Numbered from the stretch's first letter, positions 25,575 to 36,526 are shown. The stretch: 64,000 bases of DNA from Dromiciops gliroides (GCF_019393635.1 NC_057861.1:454457830-454521829); one strand, 5' to 3'. Numbers and translations are program-made. Notes: generated from the letters alone by a model not told the origin.

Positions 25575-25710
25575 TTGTGGCAATTGGGGTTAAGTGACTT
25601 GCCCAGGGTCACACAGCTAATAAGTGTCAAGTGTCTGAGGTAGGATTTGAATTCAGGTCCTCCTGAATCCAGGATTGGTGCTTTATCCACTGTGCCACTT
25701 AGCCGCGCCC
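25575..25710 (-). mobile_element. tRNA-SINE
   Basis: GGCAATTGGGGTTAAGTGAC to GTGCCACTTAGCCGC. Confidence 0.85.
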
Positions 25711-25950
25711 TTGTGAATTCTGTTTAATTAGAATTTTATTTTCTACATTTAGAAGTTGTAGGCAATTCTCTTCTATATATCTTAAATTGTTCTGTAAAGT
25801 TTGTTTTTTTTCCTTTTTTTTTTTTGTCCATGTCATGTTCTTCTGGGAGATCTGTGATTCTTAGATTGGATCTTGACATCCTGTTTTTGAGTTCAGTATG
25901 TTTTGCTTATGTAGTGAGCATATTTTTAATGTTTTTTTTGCTTATCTTTT

Positions 25951-26095
25951 TTTTTTTTTTGCAGGGCAATGGGGGATTAAGTGACTGCCCAGGGTCACAC
26001 AGCTAGTGAGTGTCAAGTGTCTGAGGCTGGATTTGAACTCAGGTACTCTGAATCCAGGGCCGGTGCTTTATCCACTGCGCCACCTAGATGCCCCA
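25951..26095 (-). mobile_element. tRNA-SINE with duplication
   Basis: Flanked by TTTTGCTTATCTTTT (25936-25950) and TTTTGCTTACCTTTT (26096-26110). Confidence 0.9.
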
Positions 26096-26110
26096 TTTTG
26101 CTTACCTTTT

Positions 26111-27214
26111 TATAGGGTTGTTCTTCTCTTCTGTGAATTTATAATCCCAATCTACTGTTCTTTCTTTTGTTTCTTTGGTGAGGCTTGCTGTTTGATTCAA
26201 GTTTTTTTTTCTATTTGGGTTATTATTTTTACTGTGTATGACATAATTCTGTTCTCATAATTGTAATTTCTCTTTTAAATCACTCAATAATAGTGTGTTG
26301 TCATTCCATGTTCTCCTCAAATTCCATAGAACTTCTGTGTTATTAAGAGTTGGATCAATTTTCTTTCACTTTACAATATTTGTTCATAAATACCTGAACT
26401 TATTTACTATATCTGGAGGTCATATTTCTTTCTGTTGTTGCTGCTTTGTCCTGTTCATTTGCTTATGGTCTAGGTCTTTGAATTTTCTTCTTCCTGAAAT
26501 ATTGGGTACTTTTAGTCATATTTTACCCCTTATTTTTCTTTATTACTTACTTCCTGACTCTCCCCCCTCTGTGGTTTCTTTGGAGCTGGATCTCAAAACA
26601 TCTCACCTCCCGCATTAGGCAATCAATCATTCACCAGCCTAGGTCTTTAGCCCAGTGACTTTTGGCTGGTCAGAATTATCCCCAACTGTATTATGTATTC
26701 TTCTTTCAGGTTTGGAGTGCTGCACAGCTAGCTACATGAATGTGTCAGTGACTTGTCCCACTCCCTTTGTTCCTAAGTTCTCTATCCCATATTGATAGTA
26801 CATATTCTATATGTGTTGATAGGGGAGGAGGGATTCAGAATCTTTCATTGTCATGGGGTAGGGAAGAAAGGAATCCTGTTCAACTGAACTCTGATACACA
26901 AGTCTATTGGATTGCTATCCTTTCATGGATCAGGATGAATATAGTGAATGGGAACTTTAAGTGATGAATTTCTCTGAGATTATTTCATGAGACTGTTATT
27001 CATATAGTACAATATTTATATCTTTTTTTGTGGAGTAAGATTTTTAATTACTCTATTTTTGGTTCATATTTATTTTGAGGTTTTTAAGGTTGGATCTCTA
27101 TGTAGAGAACAACTAATCTACCAGTTTGTCAATCACAGGACTATGTCATAGAGGAATCTAATGTTTTATTGATAGTGAGTGATTGAAAGAGTAAATATAT
27201 GTTTACTTCTTTCA
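26111..27214. other. No gene seen; T-rich unassigned DNA
   Basis: The frame of 107 codons at 26295-26618 is Phe/Leu/Ser-rich, typical of T-rich non-coding DNA, and has no domain. Confidence 0.55.
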
Positions 27215-27292
27215 TTCTTGTCCTTGTATCCTTAGTCCATAGCACAATGTCTGGCACATAGTAATATATACTTGTTCATTGACTGATATGTA
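27215..27292 (+). mobile_element. L2 3' end, short
   Basis: CATAGCACAATGTCTGGCAC and ACATAGTAATATATACTTG resemble the L2 terminus in sense orientation. Confidence 0.55.
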
Positions 27293-27700
27293 TATTAGAA
27301 TATTAGCCTATACACACACATGTACATGCATATGCCTTGTCTGTCTGCAAGGACAAGGGGTAAAATTTCAGTTTGAAGAGAGTAGGTTATGATTAAAATG
27401 GGGGTGGGAAAAGAGAGGAGAGGGACAAGAATGGCTTCACATTTTTAATACTTTTCCTCTCTCTTTTACAGCTATCCTCCTGAGGTCCCCAAGTAAATGT
27501 AATTCATCAGACAATAGCAAAAAGTAGAGAACAACTTTAAAGGCCATCTTTATAAGGGCTTCATAGGATGTCATCCAACATGGCCATCAATATATGGAGT
27601 CAGAGTTCTTGTCCTTGTTAGTTATGAACATAAGTTATTAGCCTAGTCATAAATAAAAATATTCCAGGACAAACACACACTATTACTTAAATTCATAGGA

Positions 27701-27921
27701 GGGGCAGCTAGGTGGTATATTGTATAAAGCACCAGTCTGAATTCAGCAGGACCTGAGTTCAAATCTGACCTCAGATACTTGACACTTACTAGCTGTGTGA
27801 CCCTGGGCAAGTCACTTAACCCACATTGCCCTGCAAAACAAACAAACAAACAAAACAAACAAACAAACAAAAAACCAAAAGTAGTGGTCTTCAACCTTGG
27901 CAAGGAGAAGGGTCACTTCAT
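27701..27921 (+). mobile_element. tRNA-SINE with extra non-SINE 3' segment inside its duplication
   Basis: A perfect 14-bp TTAAATTCATAGGA (27687-27700, 27922-27935) encloses the SINE, a CAAA repeat tail (to about 27876) and a further 45 bases that are not SINE. Confidence 0.85.
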
Positions 27922-27935
27922 TTAAATTCATAGGA

Positions 27936-29237
27936 AATGTACTTTAGAATGAAAAGACCAATTAATTAATTTCTAATGAGTTGCCTTTTTCCATTCTGAA
28001 GATATATCTAAATTTATTCAAAAGTTCTGGCCATCTCTGCTGAATCACAGAACTTTTTGTACTTGTCATTAAAATATTATCCTCTTTTCAAGATAATTTC
28101 ATAACTTTCACATTTACAGTTTTTTTATATTAATAACATTCTAGTTGGCTGCTACTTAATGGTCTACAAGAAGTGCCTTAATCTCATGAACAATATAACT
28201 CTAAATTGTCTCATTGGTTGAGTTCATTCCTACATGACTTCCAACAGGTATCTTAACCTTTCCACATTGTATGGATTTTCATAACTATCAATTAAATTAT
28301 TAATATTATATTAATAAATTATTCTGATCATTGGCCTAGACCATATCCTGACTTTATCTTGAAGTAGATCTACTTTAGCAGCTTACTTTTTTGTTCTCTA
28401 ATTCTTGTTTATCTCCTACCAATATATTTCAGAATGCTGATTTTTTTTGGCATTCAAAAGTCATTAATTAAAGCCATTCAAATAACATGTTTTTTTCATT
28501 ATTCAATTATGTACTGCAAACATTTATTAATTAATAATAATTATATTCCACTTAGACAAATATTAGAAGTTTTATATTAATTGACATTTAATTTAAAAGT
28601 TATGCAGTGAGTTCAATAAGGTGAATTTAAGCTTGTCTTCAAGTATCATAGATTTAGAGCCAGAATGATTTTGAAAGTAATCTTATCTTACAAATGAGGA
28701 ACTGAAGTCTAGATAGTTTAAGTCACTTGCTTAAGGTCAGATAGGTGAGATGTAGGAAAGCCAAGTTCCAAACTCATGTCATTTAATCCTTATTCCACTA
28801 TTTTCATTATATCATCTTACATAAGTAACATTTTAAAAATCAGGTCAACCTAATACAGACTTGACTAACAGAACTAAAAATTCAGAGAAGTAAGAGTATA
28901 TTATAATTCACCTTTTAATTCATCTTCTCATATCATATATTATCTAACTTTAAACAAACCAGTACCATTGAAACCATTGACATGTAAGCTTTTTCCAGAC
29001 CACCCTAAATATTTCTAGTGAAACTTAGTGTCAAGGAAACAACAAATCTATCCTTTACACGGTCCGTGTATACTTACCCTCTTAAGAATGGACTGGAGCT
29101 AACTCTTGCAAGAATCACTACATTTTCAGTATGAATATTTCCATTTTGGAAATTGGCTAACATTACAAATCAGGCCTTGATTTTTTAATTTTGTTGATTA
29201 TCTAAACCATTTATTTTAAACTCAAATAGAAATGGAG
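27936..29237. other. No gene seen; AT-rich with one MIR
   Basis: Only the MIR-like piece at 28675-28805 is identifiable. Confidence 0.55.
28675..28805 (-). mobile_element. MIR-like fragment
   Basis: AAATGAGGAACTGAAGTCTA and AAGTCACTTGCTTAAGGTCA. Confidence 0.6.
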
Positions 29238-29253
29238 CCACTAATCTATACTT

Positions 29254-29431
29254 TTTGTTTGTTTGTTTGTTTTGGTTTTTGTGTTTTGTTTTTGTGAGGC
29301 AATTGGTGTTAAAGTGACTTGCCCAGGGTCACACAGCCAGTAAGTGTTAAGTGTCTGAGGCCAGATTTGAACTCAGGTACTCCTGACTCCAGGGCCGGTG
29401 CTTCTATCCATTGCGCCATCTAGCCGCCCCC
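29254..29431 (-). mobile_element. tRNA-SINE with perfect 16-bp duplication
   Basis: CCACTAATCTATACTT at 29238-29253 and 29432-29447. Head ends in a C run. Confidence 0.95.
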
Positions 29432-29667
29432 CCACTAATCTATACTTAAGGATTGCTAAGCACTGAACATTGGCAGTTTTAAGATGTGTAGATAAATAGA
29501 CAGATACATAGTAAATATGTATATATATGAATTTATTTCATTAAATATTTCCCAATTATATTTTAATCTAGTTCCCACTAGAGAGTGCTATGGGCTGCAA
29601 GCCTATGTTTGGCATCTCTGGCAAAGACTTAAGAAAGTGATAGAGAAAATATTAACAATGCTGATTT

Positions 29668-29783
29668 TTTTTTTTGCAGGGCAATGGGGGTTAAATGACT
29701 TGCCCAGGGTCACATAGCTAGTAAGTGTCTGAGCCGGATTTGAACTCAGGTACTCCTGAATCCAGGGTTGGTGCTTTATCCAC
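29668..29783 (-). mobile_element. tRNA-SINE, 5'-truncated, perfect 15-bp duplication
   Basis: TAACAATGCTGATTT at 29653-29667 and 29784-29798. The element lacks its GGGGCAGCTAGG head. Confidence 0.95.
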
Positions 29784-30124
29784 TAACAATGCTGATTTAA
29801 CTTAACATTGTTCAGCATATTTTTTCCTCTTGAGAGACCCAGTAGGTAAACATTTACTAGCTCCCCTCTCCCTTAAAATGACTTAGGATGCAAAGGACAA
29901 AAGTCAGGATATAGACCATTAGGAGGTATAGAATAGATACAGTGTCACATTCTATTATTGCAGTTAATTATTTGGCTTACCGAAAACATGCAAACTGCCA
30001 GTGGTCCAAAGAGACAAAAAGGATAAAAAGGGACATGGAGTAATTTGTTTTTCTAGACACTTAAAGTATCAGGTGTATGTTTTGCTCAATTAGATGCAGA
30101 ATTGTAACACATGGCAGTCCCAAG

Positions 30125-30749
30125 TGTAATGGGGGGAAATGGGGTATGGGTTTGGGTTAGGGGTTGGCGTTCTTAGGAATTCCCCTTTACACCCCTCTTG
30201 CACACAAAAGTTAGTTAGAATAACATGGTAGTTTATTTAGGGGCAAGGGAAGGGAAGCGGGGGAGGGAAACCATGACAGAATCCTTGGACTTCTCATGGG
30301 GAGATAGGCACAAAGCACATGGCTCAGAGGTACCAATCTCCTCGAATTGGAAACTGGCAGGTACTTTTATAGGGGACTGATGGTGGGGAGGGGTGACCAT
30401 TTGACTGTGGAAAGTTCCTTTAGTGAGGGAGGACCATCCCCCACTGGTGGTAGCTGGGGGAATTGGGTGAGGAGTGGAGGACCATACCCCACTGGTAGTG
30501 ACTAGAGGAATTGGGTGAGGGGTGACTACGGATCTCTCTTCAGGACACAAAGGCCGCAGCCACACCCAAATTTATCTCCCCAGGGGTAAGGGAGACCAGA
30601 ATGAAGGGTTGAGGTCCCAAAGCTAGCTCAGTCCAAACTGGTTCTGCTTATCTCTCTAGGCGTATCTGTCCTCTGGTTTAGTTTCTTCAAGAAGAAGATT
30701 CCTTGATGTGCCCAGAGAACTTCTGGGGTGCTCTGCACCCCATGATACA
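30125..30749 (-). mobile_element. Candidate solo LTR, GC-rich
   Basis: A segment of about 625 bp is bounded by TGTAATGGGG and CCCCATGATACA, imperfect inverted ends in TG...CA form. AATAAA on the minus strand is at 30237-30232. It is GC-rich relative to both flanks, with an internal repeated motif (ATTGGGTGAGG at about 30461 and 30509). The target duplication is not evident. Confidence 0.5.
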
Positions 30750-30830
30750 AGAAACCTGTCTTCAGGCTGGTTTAGAGTAGGAGTCCTAGTGATTAGGGTT
30801 AATAATTTTGTATATTCACTATTATTTATT

Positions 30831-31083
30831 GGGCAGCTAGGTGGTGCAGTAGAAGGAGTGCCATGCCTTGAGTCAGGAACACTCCTCTTTGTGAGTTCAC
30901 ATCTGGCCTCAGACACTAGCTCTGTGACCCTGCAGAAGTCACTTGACTCTTTGCCTCAGTTTCCTTATATGTAAAATGAGCTGGAGAAAGAAATGACAAC
31001 ACACTCCTGTATCTTTGCCAAGAAAACCTTAAATGGCATCCCAGAGACCAGGACATGACTGAAACTACTCAGCAACAACAATA
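30831..31083 (+). mobile_element. SINE with RTE-like 3' tail, full length
   Basis: GGGCAGCTAGGTGGTGCAGT head, a MIR-like CCTCAGTTTCCTTATATGTA middle and a GACATGACTGAAACTACTCA tail ending in AACAACAA. Confidence 0.8.
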
Positions 31084-31177
31084 CTATGAAGGAAGAAAAG
31101 AACTGGATTCTTTCTGAAATGTATCAATCTAAAGTATGAAAAACTTGGTCACATATTGAATGCTTCAATCATAAAAG

Positions 31178-32380
31178 TGACTCAATTCAATTCAATAAAC
31201 ATTTATTAAGCACCTACTAATTACCAGGCACTGTTCTAAGGGCTGGAGATACAAAAAGGGCAAAAGAAAGTCCTTTCTCTCTAGGAGGTCACAATCTGAC
31301 ACAGAAGACAACACACAAACAAATATATACTAAGCTAGCTATATACAGGACTAATAGGAAATAAAAGAGGAAAAGCACTGGACTTGGGAGTTAGGGAAGA
31401 CTTCCTATAGAGGAAGACAGGAAGATTACTAGTCAGAGTGGAGGAGGAAAAACATTCTTTGCATTAGGGACAGCCAGGGAAAATGCCAGGAGCTTAGAGA
31501 CGGGGTGTCTTGTTTTTGGAACAGCCAGGAGGTTAGTCTCATTGGATTGAAGGGTACATGGTAGGGATTAAGATATAAAAACACTGAAAAGGTAGGAGGG
31601 GGCTAGGTTATGAAGGCTTTGAATGGCAAATAGAATTTTGTATTTTCTCTTGGAGACAATAGAAAGCCACTGGAGTTTATCGAGTAGGGGAGTGACATGA
31701 TCAGACCTGTGTTTTAGGAAAATCACTTTGGCTTGAGTCAAGTAGCCCCACCAGCAAACTATTGCAATAATTCAGGCATGAGGTGATGAGGGTCTGCACC
31801 TGAGTGTTGACAGAATCAGAAGGAAGGGAGCATATTCTAGAGATGTTGCAAAGATGAAATTGACAAACCTTGGCAACTGCTTGGATATGGGGAGTGAAAT
31901 AAAATGATAAATCCAGGATGGCTTCTAGGTTGCAAGCCTAAGGGACTAGGGAGATGGTAGTGCCCTCTACAGTAATAAAGAAGGTAGGAGGGGAGAAAGA
32001 TTTAAAGGGAAAGATAACAATTTTTGTTTTGGACATAAGTTTAAGATAATGACTGGACATTCTGTTTGAAATGTCTTAAAGGCAGTTGATAATGTGAGAT
32101 TGGAGGTCAGCAGAGAGATTAGGGCAGGAAACATGATTTGAGAATCAACAGCATAGAGATAGTAATTAAATCCATAATGATTTAAGGAGTTCACCAATGA
32201 AGTAGTATTGAGGGAGGAGAAGAGAACCTAGTACAGAACCCTGAGGGACACATAGTTAGAGGACATGATCTAGAGAAGAATCAGCAAAGGAAATAAAGAA
32301 GAAGCCATCATTTAGGAGGAAAAACCAGGTAAGGGGTTAAGAAGAGAGTAAGAGTAGGCTTGGAAGTACCAAATGAAGTT
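31178..32380 (-). mobile_element. L2 LINE, 3' 1.2 kb
   Basis: The complement of CATTTATTAAGCACCTACTA (31200) is the L2 3' end. Upstream on the minus strand are the complements of GAGTGACATGATCAGACCTG (31690), TATTGCAATAATTCAGGCAT (31761) and TTTTGGACATAAGTTTAAG (32028), landmarks of the L2 RT C-terminal region. It is the longest L2 in the window and is not open. Confidence 0.75.
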
Positions 32381-32539
32381 TTTTTTAAAGATAAAGGCAT
32401 GTTTTAATTAATAGGAAATGAGTAGTACAGAGAGAGATTGAAATTAAGTGGGACAGAGAAGATGATCTGTTGAAGGAGAGAGATGGAAGGATCACTCCAT
32501 ATTGTCTCGAGAATTGAATGTAAACTCTTCTGTTGACTA

Positions 32540-33018
32540 TTAACCAGCATTCATAACCTGTTTCCAACCTACTTTTCTAGTCCTATTATACATCCTTCCT
32601 CTTCACAAGCCAAATAGGTCTTCTAGATGTTTTTTATGTATCTTCTTTCTCCATGCCTTCCCACTAGCTTTTGTCCATACTCCAAGTGGACTTTCTTCTC
32701 ACCTCCACCTCTACCTCCACCTCATGGAATTCCTAATTTCCTTCAAAGATAAGTTTCAGTGTCATATTTTAAATGGTTTCCCTGATTTATCCCCGACATC
32801 AAATACTAGAGCCTTCCTCAAAAACATTAACTAGAACCCATTTTCCATATATTTGGTCTTGTTATATGTTTACATGTTGTCTCACCCAGTAGAATGTAAG
32901 ATTTCTGAAAGTATGTAATATTCTTTTTGTCTGTATCCCCATTACCGACCTCAGTGGCTGCCACATAATAGGTGCTAATTACATAATAGCAGTTATTAAC
33001 TGCTTGTTGATTAAATAA
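32540..33018 (+). mobile_element. L2 LINE 3' fragment, sense
   Basis: CCATGCCTTCCCACTAGC, TTCAAAGATAAGTTTCAGTG and the 3' end AATAGGTGCTAATTACATAA follow the L2 3' order in the sense direction. Confidence 0.65.
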
Positions 33019-33442
33019 GGTTGCACTAGGGCTTGGTGGCATTCCTCTGATGTCAACAATAGCACTTAGAGATTCTTCAGTCATTCTAGTTGTTTTTCTT
33101 TATATTCCCTTCCTTTTCCCTCTGAGAGGAGTGACTTAATCTGCTAAACTGCATCAGTAAATGATTGAGAAAGAGAAACTCAAACAGAAAAACACCCAGG
33201 TCACAATAATATTTTCAATTTGAAAATCACCTGAGTATAAACTCTATACTTACTCTAGGAAAATAGTTCCAAAGCAACTAGAAAAAAATAACTTTTTATT
33301 AAAATATTGTGTTTTTTTCTCTCCAAAATCTTAAACTTGTTATTTTCCACCAATATAGATTAATTAACATGCATCTACTTTGAATAACCTTCACAGAATT
33401 GACCAGTGACAAATTTGGTAACAGCTATGATGTACTGTCTAC

Positions 33443-33743
33443 ACCTGGGCATGGTGTTGCATGCCTGTAAATCCTACTCCTGGGGAGTCAAGAGACTGAT
33501 GGATTTCTTGAACTTCAGAGTTTTGATCCAAAGTGAGCTAAGCTGATTGGTGTCCATACCAAGTCTGGTACAAATATGATGAACTCCTGTGAAGTTAGGG
33601 CCTACCAGGAGGGGAAGGAGGGGAAAACTGTCCCAAGTCACAAGTGGATGAGGTCAAAGGTCCCATGCTGATACATAGTAAGATTGGAGCCATGACAGAC
33701 CACTATACTTCCACCCTGGTTAAAATAGAGAGATCCAATCTCA
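33443..33743 (+). pseudogene. Near full-length 7SL (SRP) RNA pseudogene
   Basis: The order of segments follows the whole 7SL RNA: an Alu-domain start CTGGGCATGGTGTTGCATGC with CTGTAAATCCTACTCCTGGG after it, S-domain pieces GTGTCCATACCAAGTCTGG and ACCAGGAGGGGAAGG, CAAGTGGATGAGGTCAAAGG (5f/8 loop region) and CCCATGCTGATACATAGTA, then the 3' Alu-domain strand CACTATACTTCCACCCTGG and GAGAGATCCAATCTC. The length is about 300 bases, like 7SL. It is a retrocopy with many C-to-T-type changes, and an A-rich then AGG-rich tail follows. It is not an Alu-like dimer, because the S domain is present. It is probably inactive: no upstream pol III element is recognised and stems are damaged. Confidence 0.8.
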
Positions 33744-33787
33744 AAAAGTAAGGAGGAAGAGGAGGAGGAGGAGAAGGAGAAGGTAGT
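33744..33787. repeat. AGG/GAA purine repeat after the 7SL copy
   Basis: Purine-only GGAGGAAGAGGAGG tract, probably grown from the A-rich tail of the 7SL retrocopy. Confidence 0.8.
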
Positions 33788-33799
33788 AGTTAAAGTCTC

Positions 33800-34085
33800 T
33801 GAATTGCCAAATCTAATAGTCTTTTCTCAGTGTTCATCCTTCCTGACTTCTCTACAGGCACTGATACTGTAGATTTCCCTCTGCTCCTTGATAGTCTCTT
33901 CTCTTTAGGTTTTCTTGAAGCTGTTCACTCCTAGTTCTCTCCTACCAACTCCTCAACTCCTCCTTCAGCCTCTTTTGCTTTATCTTTGAACTAGTTGTGC
34001 TTGCTAGCTGGAAGGTTTACCCCAAGGCTCAGTCCTGGGACCTCTTTCTAGTTCACTTGGTAATTTCACCAACTCTTACAGATTC
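33800..34085 (+). mobile_element. L2 LINE internal fragment, sense
   Basis: CTTCTCTACAGGCACTGATA and the following CT-rich stretch match the L2 RT region in sense orientation (compare the consensus segment encoding 'DLSAAFDTVDH'). Confidence 0.55.
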
Positions 34086-34099
34086 ATTTATTATTTCTA

Positions 34100-34165
34100 T
34101 GAATAGAACACAGGTCCTGTAGTCAGGAAAACCTGAGTTCAAATTTGGCCCCAGATATTTCCTAT
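34100..34165 (+). mobile_element. SINE, left half, split by the solo LTR
   Basis: GAACACAGGTCCTGTAGTCAGG to CAGATATTTCCTAT; continues at 34538. Confidence 0.65.
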
Positions 34166-34537
34166 TGTTAAGGGCTAAAATTCTAGCTAGTCTGTCTAAA
34201 ATATCTAATGAGTGGTCGCCAATAATTATAAGCTTTAGCAAGAGTTAGACTTTTAAGCATTTATTAAGGAGAATAAGAATTTGGTAAAGAGAGAGAGAAA
34301 GGCCCTAGATTCCTATCTATTAAAGGGAGAGCACATTTTTAGCTCCCTTCTCTGCCAGAGTCCCTAGGAAAGAGCGTGAGACCGAGCGCCAGTCTCTTTC
34401 TTCCTCCTCCCACTAGCCCGCGTCACTTCCTGACGCCAAAGAAAAGACTCCTGGTCTTGCCCTCAAAGACCTTCGCTTCATGGGCAGAACTCTTCTACAG
34501 TAAGTCTCCAGCAGGTGGAGTCATTCCAGTCGTTACA
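34166..34537 (-). mobile_element. Solo LTR in minus orientation, inserted in a SINE
   Basis: A 372-bp segment starts TGTTAAGGGC and ends GTCGTTACA. It is flanked by the exact 4-bp duplication CTAT (34162-34165, 34538-34541). The host SINE reads continuously across it. On the minus strand it is TGTAACGAC...CCTTAACA, with AATAAA at 34265-34260. The left ~120 bp resemble the LTR at 39787. Confidence 0.85.
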
Positions 34538-34592
34538 CTATTTAGATAATCCTGTTTGCCTAGTTTTCTTTATCTGTAAAGTGAGCTGGGAG
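34538..34592 (+). mobile_element. SINE, right half, after the solo LTR
   Basis: CTGTTTGCCTAGTTTTCTTT and GTAAAGTGAGCTGGGAGAAAG continue the RTE-tail SINE order of 30831-31083. Confidence 0.65.
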
Positions 34593-34802
34593 AAAGCACT
34601 TTTTACAAATATTACCTCATTTGATCCTCACAACACACTTGAAAGGTAAATAATATATTTATTTCCATTTTACAGTTCAGGAACTGAGGCAAACAGTGTA
34701 AGCGACTTTCCCAAGGTCCACAGCTAGTAAGTGTCATGAGGCCAGATTTAAACTCTGATCTTCCTGACTCCAGGACTGGTAATTTTATCCATTGTAGCAT
34801 TA
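34593..34802 (-). mobile_element. MIR/CORE-SINE
   Basis: CATTTGATCCTCACAACACA, TTTTACAGTTCAGGAACTGA and CTTTCCCAAGGTCCACAGCT. Confidence 0.75.
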
Positions 34803-35112
34803 GCAGGACATTAATAGTACGCATCATAGAAGGAGGGTAGATTTTCTGCCATAATGGGGAAAGAATCAGAAGATATCAGAGAAATCTCAGTCAGATAAAA
34901 CACTACTCAGTAGATAAGGCAGATGACATCATTGTCTTTTCTGGGGCTATTAATGGCTTCAATGGATGCATAGACTGGTAGATAAATCTGTTAAGATTGC
35001 TGAGTAGAGAGGTACCTAGCTAAGTATGACATAGAGGCCCAATAAAACAACAGAACCTGTAGCTAAATAATACTTCCAAATTCTGGATATTATATACAGT
35101 ACTTCCAAGTGG
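34803..35112. repeat. Dispersed repeat unit, copy A
   Basis: Partner of 56056-56352. It starts near GACATTAATAGTACGCATCA and ends at CAGTACTTCCAAG, where the flank shared with the SINE at 27701 begins. There is no coding potential. Confidence 0.65.
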
Positions 35113-35180
35113 ACTATTACTTAAATTCACAGGAGGGGCAGCTAGGTGGAGTAGTGGATAAAGCACCAGTGGATCTGAGC
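35113..35180 (+). mobile_element. Short SINE head with copied flank
   Basis: ACTATTACTTAAATTCACAGG plus the SINE head. The same flank precedes the SINE at 27701. It stops after AAAGCACCAGT. Confidence 0.6.
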
Positions 35181-35257
35181 CTGTGAGAAATCACATTGCC
35201 TCTCTCCTGGTTGCTAATCTGGAGATACTTTAGTTCTGAAGATTAAAAAAATAAAAA

Positions 35258-35440
35258 GGGAGCAGCTAGGTGGCATAGTGGATCAAGCACTGGCCCTGGA
35301 TTCAGGAGGACCTGAGTTCAAATCGACCTCGGCCACTTGACACTTACTAGCTGTGTGACCCTGGGCAAATCACTTAACCCTCATTGTCCTGCCAAAAAAA
35401 AAAAAACCCCAAAAAACCAAAACAAACAAAAAAAACAACT
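35258..35440 (+). mobile_element. tRNA-SINE
   Basis: GGGAGCAGCTAGGTGGCATA to CTCATTGTCCTGCC with an A/CAAA tail. Confidence 0.9.
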
Positions 35441-36399
35441 TAAAAAGCTCTTTATTGTCAGGTATATTCATGACTGACCTGCATGAAGGTACCTACTGAA
35501 GGTACTTTAAATAACATGGCTGTCTTATACTTCACAATACCTATGTAACACTTGTTTACTAAGGATTAGCAGAAATGAAAGATTTTTACATATGAATCAA
35601 GCAAATAAACTCATTAGGATTTAATTAATTCTTTTTATTTGTCCATCTAAACTGGCATAAGTCATTTACTGCCTCTATTTCTAAACAATGTACTATAATT
35701 GTATTATAATTTTTAGGGATTCAGAGATGAGAACAGAGATCTTTTGTCTCTCCTAATCAGCTTCTCTAGAAATATGTGGACAGGTAAGGAGATAGATAAT
35801 ATATTTATGGGTATGCTACTTATAAATAGGCAGAAACAGAAACAGGGTCATGTAGAGATACCTAACGCTAATAGCTGGCCTTTCTATATCCCTTAATATA
35901 AGTACAGTCTCTTCCCTAACTCCAAAGTCATAGCCCCTTCCATTATACCATGCTGCCCCTAGAATAAATGAATGAAAAGCATTTCTTAAGTACTTTCGGG
36001 GGTGGTGTGTGGAGGCTAAGTAGATTGACTCAATAATTTCCAAAAATTGATTTTATGATTACAGAACAGGAATGGGGAGAGAAGAGAATGATACCTTGAA
36101 GCTAGGGAGCTGGTGAGGCTGTCTACAGCTTGGCTGAGGAAAGATAGATATTTAGTTAACCAAGATAGAAAAAAAGACTTTTTATTAATCGTCTGATCTT
36201 TCTGTTCTATCTTAAACTGAAGTTTGCTCATGGAAATGAAGCAAGTGCTGTAAATCATCCTGAATTTCCTCTTTCCCTCTATTCAAATTTCCCCCATGGA
36301 TACTAAAGCTAATTCCTCAGAGATTTCTCTCTTTTAATTATTTTCTATTTTCTTTGTTTAATAACCTTGCTTTGCATATATTTGTTTTCATGTTATGTC
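35441..36399. other. No gene seen; unassigned
   Basis: No repeat landmark or coding frame recognised. Confidence 0.5.
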
Positions 36400-36497
36400 C
36401 CCTATTAGACTGTAAACTCCTTGAAGGCAAGGTCTGTCTTTTGACTTTTTTTTTTTTAATCACTAGCACTTAGCACAGTGCCTGGCACATGGCAGGC
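36400..36497 (+). mobile_element. L2 3' end
   Basis: GACTGTAAACTCCTTGAAGG and AGCACAGTGCCTGGCACATG are the classic L2 3' terminus. The RTE-tail SINE abuts it on the right. Confidence 0.75.
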
Positions 36498-36526
36498 AAT
36501 TTGTTGTTGCTTGGTTATTTCAGTTG
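36498..36526 (-). mobile_element. RTE-tail SINE, 3' piece (left of LTR)
   Basis: TTTGTTGTTGCTTGG...TTCAGTTG, the reversed 3' tail. The rest lies at 37082-37296. Confidence 0.6.

Noticed and set aside
30233..30565. 110-codon Pro/Ser-rich frame
   Set aside because: It lies inside the GC-rich LTR candidate and repeats an internal LTR motif; no known domain.
33443..33743. Alu-type SINE
   Set aside because: The 7SL S domain is present and there is no dimer structure, so it is a 7SL RNA copy.
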